This document shows positions 32,145 through 43,105 of a DNA stretch of 64,000 bases, piece after piece. The position numbers were made by a program, and so were the translations under genes. The stretch spans positions 1,331,906 through 1,395,905 of the forward strand of contig VJWN01000013.1 of assembly GCA_007644065.1 (NCBI GenBank), written 5' to 3'. This stretch comes from Margaritispora aquatica. Lineage: Eukaryota > Ascomycota > Leotiomycetes > Helotiales > Discinellaceae. Every line of letters starts with the position of its first letter. Position 1 is the stretch's first letter. Under the pieces are notes generated by a model. The model made no database searches, was not told where the DNA came from, and saw nothing but the letters and a program-made list of their open reading frames with translations.

Positions 32145-32825
32145 GCCGAGAAGGTGTTTAATTTCACTACGGCCAATTCCACAGCATCGTTCACTGGTCC
32201 TCTACGGTTCCTCGATGACTACTTATATATTATGCAAAACACTAGCCTTCTAACAGGAATTAGAGCAGCGAACGGGTTTCAATCTAGAGTTAGCTCCTGG
32301 AACGGATACAGCAGAACATCATTCAAGGCTTCCATTGCTCAAAAGCAGTATAATGCAACATACGAGAATGGTACAGCATGACTTCAGGTCGTCTTGAGAA
32401 CCAAGTCAATCTAGAATTGAGAATAGTTAGATCACTAGCTTTGGGCTTCTTCGGACCAAGTTTCACAACAACCCCCAACCCTACCCTGACAAACTGGACT
32501 GACCACTTCAGGGTTGTTATGATCCTTGAAGGTAGCAGCAAGAATAACACTATGGCGACCTATGATCGCTGCTTCAATGACTATAACACCGTTCCTGGCT
32601 ACCTTGGGGGCCTGGATTTGTTTACATTTCTGCCTCGCTACTTTGGTCCCGCTACTACGTGCATGCAACAGTATGCATCATCTGGTTTTAAGTTTACTGT
32701 CAATGATACATATGCGATATAGAGTATATGTGCCTATGAGTACAACTATGTTGGAACGTCTTCATTCTGCAATCTATTTACCACTAATGAGTGGGCTGGA
32801 TTTGAGAACACCCTAGGCATTGAAT
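32145..32825 (+). pseudogene. Histidine acid phosphatase (clade-2 histidine phosphatase, phytase-like) relic
   Basis: Plus-strand fragments align in order with fungal secreted histidine acid phosphatases: FTGPLRFLDDYLYIMQNTSL, YNATYENGTA, LGFFGPSFTTTPNPTL, CFNDYNTVPGYLGGLDLFTF, then ICAYEYNYVGTSSFC and FCNLFTTNEWAGFENTLGIE. The frame is broken three ways: a TGA at about 32,379 (Arg CGA to TGA in the family context), a frameshift between about 32,400 and 32,440, and a TAG at 32,720-32,722 where Gln (CAG) is expected. Both stops are C-to-T changes. A GTGAGT donor follows at 32,826. The catalytic RHG region is not found. The parent enzyme releases phosphate from phytate or other esters outside the cell; this copy is dead. 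Confidence 0.75.
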
Positions 32826-33309
32826 GTGAGTAGTTACTATGTAGCCTGCAATACTTGGGTACGATTAAAATGGCGACTATATAGCATAATTTACATAACT
32901 TTCCTACTTCATAATCCAGCCACCGACCCACACCAGCTATACCTAATTAGGAATAGCCTAGACCCGAGTCAGGTAACAGCTCTCTATAACTATACTGTCA
33001 CTCGTATCTGAAAGCAATTAACCATTATGGATTCTCTTTAAGCTTTACTACGTGATACGGCCCAGCTTCAGAAAATCCTTTTTACGCTTCTGCTTCTATT
33101 CTCACTTAATATAACTAATTATAAGCTATTTTAGCCTCTAATCGATAATGTTTATTTATTTTAGAAATCACGTACTATTATACGACCACGCCCTTACTAA
33201 TATCACTACGTTATCTATCGATATAAACGAGCACGTGATATACCTCTTACTAGTCAAAGCTCTTTACAGTAAGCTAGTACGACAAAACGAATTATTTAGT
33301 TATATAACG

Positions 33310-33680
33310 TTATATTTACAATCCTTAAGTTTGTAGATTACGTAGAATTTTATCCTGTACAAGGAGCTATACACTACTATAGCTATACCCTTAACGAAAG
33401 TGACGCTAATAAGCGAAATAGTCTAATTCGAGGACTCGTACAGCGTAATATTATAAAAGGCTACGCTCCTACAGCTGTGATTAGTACGTTTCAAGGGAAT
33501 AGTCGAGCCGATATCCGAATGTAGCTAGATTTAGCTAGCGGCTTTTATCTTACACGACAAGATACTATTAATAGCGGAATCACGTAGAGACTAGCTAATC
33601 CGAACGCCTTATTTATATCACGTAAGTTACAAAACGTTATTAAAACATAAGCTAAAGAAGCTTTCGAAATCTAAGTATAA
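33310..33680 (+). pseudogene. Degenerate coding stretch, unidentified (possibly transposase-related)
   Basis: A plus-strand frame with only a few stops reads FVDYVEFYPVQGAIHYYSYT, then NESDANKRNSLIRGLVQRNI and STFQGNSRADIR. Stops appear as TAG or TAA where RIP of CAG, CAA or TGG would put them. It looks like decayed coding sequence rather than chance, and vaguely recalls the region before the MULE-type transposase domain in fungi, but I cannot confirm the family. Sequence beyond about 33,680 becomes too AT-rich to read. Confidence 0.4.
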
Positions 33681-33719
33681 AAAATAGATTAGACTTAGAA
33701 ACTATTAAGCTTATTTAAG

Positions 33720-36700
33720 TAAAGTTAAGGTTTTATAAATTTATTTAAATATAAAATAAACTATATCTCTAAGTTTTTTTTTTAAAAAAACTTAAAATAT
33801 ATTTATTATATATTTATTTATTAATTATAAAACTTAATATACTTATAGTATAAAGTAGAATTTTATTTATAATAAAACTTATATTATTTTTTAATTTTAG
33901 AATCTTTATTATATAATATAATAATTCCTTAGTATTATTAAACTCTTTTAGTTTATTAATAATATTTATAATAAAAATAATATTTATATTACTAGTTTAT
34001 TAATTAACTTTAAAATAATATATTTTTTATTATTATTTAACTTTAACTTTTATACTTTCTAATAATAAATTCTTTATTATTTATTTAACTTTTTTTTATT
34101 AATAATAGTTACTTTATTACTACTTAACTTTTAACGTTTATACTTTCTAATAATAAGTTCTTTATTACTTACTTAACTTTTTTTCGTCAATAATAATTAC
34201 TTTATTACTACTTAACTTTTAACTTAGTTCTTTATTACTTACTTAACTTTTTTTCGTTAATAATAGTTACTTTGTTACTACTTAACTTTTAACGTTTATA
34301 TTCTCTAATAATAGGTTTTCTATTACTTATTTAACTTTTTTTCGTCGATAATAGTTACTTTATTACTACTTAACTTTTAATCTAGTTCTTTATTACTTAT
34401 TTAACTTTTTTTCGTTAATAATAGTTACTCTATTACTACTTAACTTTTAACCTAGTTCTTTATTACTTACTTAACTTTTTTTTATTAATAATAGTTACTT
34501 TATTACTACTTAACTTTTAACGTTTATATTTTTTAATAATAAGTTTTTTATTATTTATTTAATTTTTTTTCGTTAATAATAATTACTTTATTACTATTTA
34601 ACTTTTAATCTAGTTCTTTATTATTTACTTAACTTTTTTTTATTAATAATAGTTACTTTATTACTACTTAACTTTTAACGTTTATACTTTTTAATAATAA
34701 CTACTTTATTATTATTCTTTTAGCTTTTAAAAATTAAAATTTATAACCTTTATTATAATTATACTACGACTTAGTTTTATAACTCTTTAACTTTTTTATA
34801 TTAAAATATCTTAATCCGTCGTTATTATTATTACTATTATTATAAAAACACTTTATATTTAACCTTTTTATTTTCTAAGATCTATAATTTTTTTTTATAA
34901 ATAATCGAAATTTATTACTTTAAAATACTTTAATTTTATATATACTATACTTATTTAATAACTATATTTATAATAAAAGATAAATTATCTTTAAAAGCTT
35001 TTTAAGTAAAGATTAGTATTAAATATCTAGTTATTATATTAGTTTTTACTATTTATAGTTTTTAATTATTAATAAAAAAGTTTTTTTATAAAAAAATATA
35101 CTTATATTATATAATATTATATATAAAGGTAAAAAGAATCTTTTAGATTATAATACTTACTAATAAGATTAATAACCTTTTCTAGATATATTATAAAACC
35201 TTATAAAAAGAATTTAAAGTTTATTAATAAGTATTTTAATTTATTTAAAAAGACGTTTTTAACTAAAAGTAAGTATTATCTAATTTACTATATCTTTTTT
35301 AAAGATAAACTACTTTCTTTCTTTTAAGCTAACGACTAATATAAGTCTAAAGTTATTATTTATAGATTTTTTAATAAAATATTAAATTCTTTAGTTTATT
35401 AATAAAGCTTTAGTTTAGAATAAAATACTATAAAAGGTTATAATAATTAAGTTTTTTTAATATCTAAATATAATAAATATATTAGAATAAAAGTAGATTT
35501 TATAATATATAAAAAAGATATTATACTAAGAGTTATATTTATTTTAAAATTAATTAATTATAACCTTTATACTATTACTCTCTTAAGCTTTATATAATAT
35601 ACTTATTTATATATATATTTATAAACTAGTTATTCTCTAGTTATTTTATAATTATAAATAACTAAAGTAAAGTAATATAGATATTTATATTAGTTTAATA
35701 TTTATTAAGTTAATAGTTATTTCTATTTTAGTTATTTAATAATTATTATTAGTCTAGTCTATATATACTAGTATAAACTCTTTTATAACTTACTATAGCT
35801 TATACGACGTAGTTAGTTAGATAATAACTATTTAAATATATTAATATACTAAAACTTTTATACTATAAACTATAAACCTTTTTTTAATAAACTTAACTAT
35901 AAATATATTACGTTATTTATTATTAAAAAACCTAAAAAAAGATCTTATTATTATATAAAAGTTTAAAAAACGTAGTAGATTAAAAAAGAATATTTATAAA
36001 AATATTAAAAAAATAAAGATAAAAAATACTAAAACTTTAATTATAAATAAAAAAAAATAAAATATAAATATATAATAAAAGTTAAAAGTTTATAAGGTTT
36101 AATAATATATAACTATTCTTCTTCTTTATAATTTATATTAATTTATTTAGAATCTTTTTTCCTTTTACTTTTACTAATCTTTTTAAGTTAAGCCTTAAAG
36201 CTAAAAAAAAAGTATATAATATTATCTTTATTATTAATAATTAATTTTTAAATAAATTATTATAGAATATAAATATATTAAAACTTATTTTTATTAAAAA
36301 GTATTTATTTAAATCTTTTTTAACTTTAAATAACTTATAGAATACTATATTTAAAAATATAAAAAATAGTTATAAAGTATACGTTATTATTAATAAAAAG
36401 AATAGTCTATAGTTAAAGGAGATATACTTATAAAAAGACGTTATTAAAATATTTTTAAAGAAGATTAAAAAGTTAATTAAGAGTATATTTAATATTTTAT
36501 TTATTTTTAATATACTTTTTACGTTTACTAATCTTTAATTAAGCTTACTATTCTACTTTAATAGAATAATCTTTATACTAGAGCTTATCTCGAAGTATAC
36601 TACTAATATTAGCTTTATAAACTAAATAATCGTTTTTTATATTAATTCTAAATATACTAGACTTATTATACTTACTAAAGATTATAAAAAGATTTAGTTA

Positions 36701-37164
36701 CTTACTTTTTTTACTAAATATAATATTGTTACTATTATAATAAATAAGTTTATAACTATTATATTTATAGCTAAGTAGCTAATAAACTTAGTAGTAATTT
36801 ATTAAATATTAATATATATTATATTTTTTTTATTTAGTATTATTTATATTATATTTACTATTAAAACTAGAATTCTATATAATAGTACTTTTTGTACTTA
36901 GTAAAATTTCTAAGGAACTACGATAAGTATAGTAGTTAACTTATTTAAGCTTAATATAAGAAAAAAGAAAATTAATTATTAAACTATAGTTAGTTATTTT
37001 ACGAAATATTATAAAATATAAGGATAAGAAGATAAATTATAAAGTTTTAATATTATTTTTTATAGAGATATTAATTAAAAGTCGTTATAATAAAGTCTTT
37101 AAGGAATAGGAAAATATTATAAAAGGTTTAATTAAGAAGTTATTCCTTAAAGCTATGTTTAAAG
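33720..37164. other. Extremely AT-rich core of the subtelomere
   Basis: Nearly all A and T with long T or A runs and TAATAATA/TTATTA words; C and G are rare. No frame is open on either strand for a useful length. This is the composition of a heavily RIPped, probably silent chromatin block. It includes the minisatellite at 34,050-34,720; otherwise I see only unreadable transposon remains. Confidence 0.7.
34050..34720 (+). repeat. Minisatellite in the AT-rich core
   Basis: A core of about 65 bp (TTCTTTATTACTTACTTAAC, then a T-run with CGTTAATAATAGTTACTTTA, then TTACTACTTAACTTTTAAC) repeats about eight to ten times. The spacer between cores takes two forms: a short CTAG or a longer GTTTATACTTTCTAATAATA, giving two alternating unit lengths. 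Confidence 0.75.
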
Positions 37165-37435
37165 TATTAGAATCTTGTTAAAAGAAAAGAAGTAAAGAAG
37201 GTAAGGAATAAGATAAGGATAAAGATAAGGAAAGTAAAGAGTAGAATAAAGATAAGGATAAAGAAAGTAAGGAGTAGAATAAGAATAAAAATAAAAAAGG
37301 TATAAAATAAGATAAAGATAAAGATAAAGAAAGTATAAAGTAAGATAAAGATAAGTATAAAGATAAAGATAAGTACAAAGATAATAGAAGTAAGGAGTAA
37401 GATAAGGATAACAAGAATAAGGAAGACGAGGAGTA
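37165..37435 (+). repeat. Purine-rich low-complexity tract (GATAAGGATAAAGA-type)
   Basis: About 270 bp almost without pyrimidines except T, built of AAGATAAGGATAA and GAAAGTAAGGAGTA words. On the minus strand it gives spurious open frames of Leu/Ile/Phe repeats. It is probably a decayed Lys/Glu-rich coding repeat. Confidence 0.7.
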
Positions 37436-37440
37436 CAGTA

Positions 37441-37461
37441 GGGTGCAATAAGTTTGCACCC
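37441..37461. repeat. Perfect hairpin with 8-bp arms
   Basis: GGGTGCAA at 37441-37448 and TTGCACCC at 37454-37461 are perfect inverted copies around a 5-base loop (TAAGT). It sits at the edge of a GC-normal island just before the LTR at 37,482, next to the purine tract. It may be the terminus of another element. Confidence 0.8.
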
Positions 37462-37481
37462 ATATCTGTTTAGCGTGATGA

Positions 37482-37838
37482 TGTAACGACCCTATCGCTG
37501 GTTTTGGGGTGTAAGGTAAGGATTTAGAGTATAGTAGATTAAACGTATTAATCCTAGGTATGTTACTAACAAGTATAAATTGTTATTTAAAGTTAAGTAT
37601 AAAGCTCCTATCTAAGGAAACTTATTTACTTATATAGAACCTTCGTTTTTCTAGATCTCTTAGATCTCTTAGATTACACTAAGATCTTTATAATCTATAT
37701 AATCCTAGTTACGTGATTGTTAGGGATTATTCGGATCTTAGTACTAAGACTATAATCCTTATAATCCCCCTTCTATAGCTTCTCTATACAGCCTCAGGCT
37801 GCCGAGCCTTAAGGTTATAGGTTAAGTGATTCGTAACA
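37482..37838 (+). mobile_element. LTR of a retrotransposon (357 bp, TG..CA)
   Basis: The sequence starts TGTAACGACC and ends GATTCGTAACA. These ends form the usual short LTR inverted repeat (TGTAACG versus TGTTACG), with TG..CA termini. Composition is less degraded than the surroundings. The flanks (GATGA left, TTATT right) are not a target duplication, which fits a 5' LTR followed by internal element sequence rather than a solo LTR. No second copy was found in the window. Orientation is inferred from the ORF relic on the right. Confidence 0.55.
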
Positions 37839-38005
37839 TTATTCCCCTTTTGGACTAGTGTCGTCCTAACGCTAAATACTAATAATAAAACGTCGTGTCT
37901 TAGGTATAGCCTTTTTCCTTTTTTATTATATTACTTTATATTAAATTAAAGAAAACTAAATCTCGTATTAATCTTTACTTTTAAGTAGAACGTTCCGGTC
38001 TTAAA

Positions 38006-38535
38006 ATGTCTCTTTATTCTTATTATATAAAGTATAGTTTTACCTGTTTAGTGGTTACTGACTCCTCTCGGTATTCTCGTTATATTAGGGTAGACGGTCC
38101 GGTAAAATATAATATTTATAGTCCTTTTACTATAGACTAGAGGTCTCTAAAGCGTATAGAAAAGAAATTAGATAATAAGTAAATAGTTACTTAGGAATAC
38201 CTTCTAGCCTTTTAGGTAAAGCTTCTTCGTCTAGATAAATAGAAGTAGATATTTAGGAAACGTATAGCCGAAATACTACGTTATAGTTTAAAGTCTTTAG
38301 ATAAGTTAGATGTTATAGAAGAAGCCGAGCGTCTTGTTATAGAGAATCCGCCTATAGTAGAGAGCGTTCCTTTTACCGTCGATTCTTCTAAGCTAAGATC
38401 CTTTAATATAATAGATTCTACTATAATCGAGGCGTTTTCTAGTAACTTCGATCCTTCTAACCCTTTTTAGTCTTCTTTAGAAGATCTAGGTTTTTCTAGT
38501 AGAACTCCACTAGTAAGGTCTAAGCCTTAGTAGAA
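38006..38535 (+). pseudogene. Decayed ORF with a cysteine-cluster-like start, downstream of the LTR
   Basis: From the ATG at 38006 a plus frame of about 175 codons can be followed through a handful of TAG/TAA stops. It begins MSLYSYYIKYSFTCLVVTDS and continues SRYSRYIRVDGP, where Tyr (TAT) codons sit at spacings suggesting lost Cys (TGT). A charged helical stretch follows (KSLDKLDVIEEAERLVIENP), then an acidic/Ser-rich tail. Small ORFs of this Cys-cluster plus coiled-coil type are common in fungal transposable elements. The precise family is not recognised. It may be the first ORF of the LTR element at 37,482. Confidence 0.5.
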
Positions 38536-38747
38536 CTATTAATATTTATCTTTAGTTCCTATAAATTCTTTAAGTATAAGTAGTCTAGCTATTTAATTAG
38601 ATATTTAACCTTTTCTTTAATATACTTATAGTCTAAGATTTTTTTTATATTGTACTTTTTGGTTAGGTTAATCGGTTAGGCTTTTATATAAGAGGCTTAT
38701 AGTATACCCTTTAATACTAGTTTAAGGAATAAGATATAAAATACTAT

Positions 38748-38762
38748 ATCCGCAAATCCGGA
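38748..38762 (+). repeat. 15-bp word shared in inverted orientation with 60,233-60,247
   Basis: ATCCGCAAATCCGGA occurs here and, exactly reverse-complemented, at 60233-60247. Each copy borders a GC-richer segment containing GCCACC and GTGCTAATGG/GTGCCAATAG words, so the similarity may extend in a degraded form. Confidence 0.6.
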
Positions 38763-39529
38763 AGTTATTAGGTGATTTACGACTTGCTAACTATGCCACC
38801 AGTACTACGGCGGTACTAACGGTGCCACGGAGGTGCTAATGGCAGATACGGACTAAGCCTAATTCCTATATAGGTATTAATAGTAGACACGGACTAAGCC
38901 TAATTCCTATATAGGTGTTATTAGTAGACATAGATTAAGCTTAATTCCGATATAGTATAACTTTTATATATATATATATATATATCTTTAAACTAATTCC
39001 TTAATAAATATTTATTAATCTATTTAATTCTTTCTTCCTCTTTCTTATAATATTATTAGTATAGAAGTATTTATTCTTAATTACTAATTGGTTTAAGGTT
39101 TATCTATAAGGTTAACGTTTTAGCTTTTAGTTATTCTTGTAGTTAATTTCTAAAGTAACGCCTTGACTTTTACTCGAATAACTTTAGTATCCTTCTTTAT
39201 CTTAATCTTAATTTATTAAATTTATTAATTAATTTATTTTTAGAATAAACTTACGATTAACTCTTAGATAGTATCGAGACTTACTATACCGAGTTTAATA
39301 ACTTCTAATACTTCTAAAGACAACTTACTTATAAGTAAGCTAAGGTTACTATATAGAAGGTTAAATATACTACTAAGAATGTAATAAGAACTATATAAAA
39401 GTTACTAGCTTTACTTAAGGATAAATAGGAAAGATTATTTAAGCTATTAACTAAGCCTAATAGGCTAGAAAGTATACTAAATATCCGATAGGTAGATTAA
39501 TACTCGAAGTAAATTAATAGATTTACTAC

Positions 39530-40420
39530 TAATTATTCTTATAGTTAGTTTCTAAAATAGCGCTTTGACTTCTAGTTATTCTTATAGTTAGTTTCTAAAG
39601 TAATACTTTAACTTATAGTTATTCTTATAGTTAGTTTCTAAAATAATGTCTTAACTTATAGTTATTCTTATAGTTAGTTTCTAAAGTAATACCTTAACTT
39701 ATAGTTATTCTTATAGTTATTTTTTAAAGTAACGTCTTAACTTTTAGTTATTCTTATAGTTAGTTTCGAAAGCAATGCCTCGACCTTTAGTTATTCTTAT
39801 AGTTAGTTTCTAAAGTAGCGCCTTAACTTTTAGTTAATCCTATAGTTAGTTTCTAAAGTAACGCCTTAACTTTTAGTTAATCCTATAGTCTATTTATAAG
39901 GATATTTCCTTAACTCCTGTTTTGTAAAGTAGTTAGTTTCTAAGCCTATACCTTGACTTCTAGTTATTCTTATAGTCTATTTCTAAGGCTACCTCTTTAA
40001 CTCTTATTTTATAAAGTAGTTAGTTTTTAAGTCTATAGCTTAACTTCTAGTTATTCTTATAGTCTATTTCTAAAGCTACTTCTTTAACTCCTATTTTATA
40101 AAGTAGTTAGTTTCTAAGCCTATACCTTGACTTCTAGTTATCCTTATAGTTTATTTCTAAGGCTACCTCCTTAACTCTTATTCCCTAAAGTAATTAACTT
40201 AGAAAGATACTTCCTTAATTCTTATCTTATAAAGTAGTTAGTTTTTAAGGTTATCTTCTTGTCTTTTATATGTAAATTAGTTAATTTAGAAGGATACCTT
40301 CTTAACTCTTATATATAAAGTAGTTAACTTATAAGGCTACCTCCTTAATTCCTATTCCCTAAGGTAGTTAACTTAGAAGACTACTACCTCGACTCCTATA
40401 TAGTTTTATAGTCTATTACT
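39530..40420 (+). repeat. Minisatellites of copy 1, first block
   Basis: From 39,530 to about 39,890 a unit near 42 bp (TAGTTATTCTTATAGTTAGT, then TTCTAAAGTAACGCCTTAAC) repeats about eight times. From 39,900 to 40,420 it gives way to a longer related unit near 90 bp (TTATAAAGTAGTTAGTTTCT with CTATACCTTGACTTCTAG). Confidence 0.75.
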
Positions 40421-40659
40421 AAGGATACCTTCTTAAATATTCGTTACGTCGGATCTTATCTTATAGTTAATCACTAAGTACGTCTCCTTCTCTATTAGTC
40501 GATTTAGCTTTAGCTTTATAGTTATTTAAATACATCTCCTCTTATATTAGTTAATTTAGCTTTAGCTTTTTTATTATTTTAGAAGTATCTCCTCTTATAT
40601 TATTTGATTTAGCTTTACCTTTATAGTTAATTTGAATATACCTCCTTATATATTAGTAA

Positions 40660-41095
40660 TCTTAAGGTTTACTACAAGTACGTATTCTTATATTCGAGTA
40701 GAATTAGATAATCTAGTAGTTTACTACAAGTACGTATTCTTATATTCGAGTAGAATCAAGTAATCTAGTAGTTTGCTACAAGTCGTATTCTTATATCTAA
40801 GTAGAATCAGGTAATCTAGTAGTCTGTTACAAGTGCGTATTCTTATATCTAAGTAGTATCGGGCGATCTAGTAGTCTACTATAAGTACGTATACTCGAAT
40901 TTGAACAGTATTAGGTAATCTAGTAGTTTGTTACAAGTACGTATACTCGAATTTGAATAGTGTCGGGTAATTTAGTAGTCTACTACAAGTACGTATACTC
41001 GAATTTGAATAGTATTAGGTAATCTAGTGGTTTATTACAAGTACGTATACTTGAATTTGAACAGTGTTAGGTAATTTAGTGGTTCTCTACAAGTA
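40660..41095 (+). repeat. 52-bp minisatellite of copy 1
   Basis: Unit of about 52 bp: GTAGTCTACTACAAGTACGT, ATACTCGAATTTGAATAGTA, TCGGGTAATCTA. About eight copies. The same unit recurs at 46,395-46,875, which ties the two large repeat units together. Confidence 0.8.
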
Positions 41096-42949
41096 TATAT
41101 CCTTACGCCTTAGTTAGTTTAGTATAACCTTTAAGAGCGTATTCTCTTTTCTTAATTAGTATATATATAGTTCTATAGATTAGTATCGTTAAGAGTCTAT
41201 TCTTCTACTTATTCTTATCTTTTTATATACTATTCTTTCTTAAACCTTGTCCTAATTTGTCCTCGTAACTCCGTCTACTACCTTCCTTAGCTCTACTTAT
41301 ATAACGTCCTCTCGGGGGTTATTAACTTTAATTATCTTCTTCTTAATAGCATTGTTTACTATTAAGAATTACTATGTCTAGATCTTAGGATTCTAACTAC
41401 TTTAATAGTAAAGATATAGTTAAAGCTATACTATAGATATTAAACGAAAGTTAGACTTAAAAAGATTTAATCTAGTCGCTTTATTTAAAATCGTTCCGGT
41501 TTCTAAGGTCGATCTTATTTTAATAAGCTAACTTACTCTTAGTTTATTTCTGTCTATTCCGTAGAATATTACTATTACCCCTATAATTATAAGTATACTT
41601 ATTAATCTATAAATTATATTACTACGAACGTCTTCTTTTTATTAGGTTTAATATATAGCTTTAGCTTTCTTTACTTAAGTATCTATTTTATTATAAAAGT
41701 TATCTAAGCTAGCTTTCTACTTAAGGTTTATATATATAAAAAGGATATACGTATTTAGTAATGCTTAAGCGACGGGGCTAATACCTAGGATATTAGACTT
41801 AGTTATAAACCCGAGCATTAGCTGCTTACAGAGTAGCTAGAACTTTGTCATAGTTAGGGGTGTTTCTTTAGAGCAAATAGTCTACTTAATAAAGCTACTA
41901 TCTTATATATTACCTAAATCTATAATCTTATTACGTATCTAATTCTATAATATTTCGTTTTTCTTTTATATCTACCTTATTATATACTTAATATAATATA
42001 TTATATCCTTTACTTAGTATATATTAACAGACTACTTATAGTATAAAAATAGATAGAAAAGAAAGCTATATCTTGTCGTCTTATTAATACCTTAATAGCT
42101 ATAAACGATAAGGATATCGTATTCTTCTCTAAGTAAAACTTATCGTAGATTTGGAGGGCTAATAAAGAGAAGAGTTTTCCTTTTTTAACTACGAGATTAT
42201 TTTAGTTACTATTAGTATTTCTTTAAATAAGTCTATACTTAACTAATATCTTATTCTTATTTAAGTATATAGTAAGTATAACTAAAGAAAAGAAAAGAAG
42301 ATAGTTATCTTAAATTATATAAATAATACTTTATATATCGTTAAACTAGTATTAAATATTATAGATAATATATATTATTATCGTTTTTCTAAACCCTATA
42401 ACGTGTCCTATAAATATAGACCTTTCTACTCCACGAAATTTATAAAAGGTCTAGTATACTATATATACTTATACTAATAATAAATTACAATAGAAATCTA
42501 GTATAATAATACTATAATCTACTTTTTAAAGTTTAGAATTATAATAAAAGAAATTATATACCTCTACCTAGATCTCCTTAAAGAGATATATATAGATCTT
42601 AGTGTCTATATTACGTACTATCCTAAGTTCCAAGTATTAGTATAAAATCTATAGATAGTACTTAAGGTAATATACCTCCGAGTAGCCTCGTTAACCTTTA
42701 CTTATTTTTATTAATTTAAACTATAATTAAAAAGAACTATCTTCTTTATCTTCTTACTATACTAAAAGAACCTTATTTTTATTTCTAAATCTATTAGAGC
42801 TTTATCTTTAACCTTTCTAAGTTTATTAGCTAATATATTCGAATCTATTAGCTCTTACTTATTACCTAGATTCTTTAAAAAATAAGTTCGTAACTATAAT
42901 AGAACTTATATCCGTACCTTTTACCGATATCTTAACTTTATCTTTCGAG

Positions 42950-43105
42950 GTCTATAGTCTTGTAGCTATCTCTCCTCCCTCTAGTGTAGTGTCTCCTTAT
43001 ATCCGTAGACTTGTAGCTATCTCTCCTCCGTTAACTAGCGTAGTATCTCCTAATGTCCGTAGACTTGTAGCTATCTCTCTCTTATTAACTAGTATAGTTT
43101 ACGAT
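42950..43105 (-). repeat. Triplicated repeat of about 55-60 bp within copy 1
   Basis: The word GTCTATAGTCTTGTAGCTAT and variants (CCGTAGACTTGTAGCTATCT) occur three times, each followed by CTCTCCTCC-like and AGTGTAGTGTCTCC-like words. On the minus strand it reads as a protein repeat with GGEIATSLR and LGDTT, so it may be coding repeat sequence of the unidentified element. Confidence 0.6.

Noticed and set aside
37167..37463. Minus-strand open frame of Leu/Ile/Phe repeats resembling a membrane protein
   Set aside because: It is the complement of a purine-rich low-complexity tract, not a gene.
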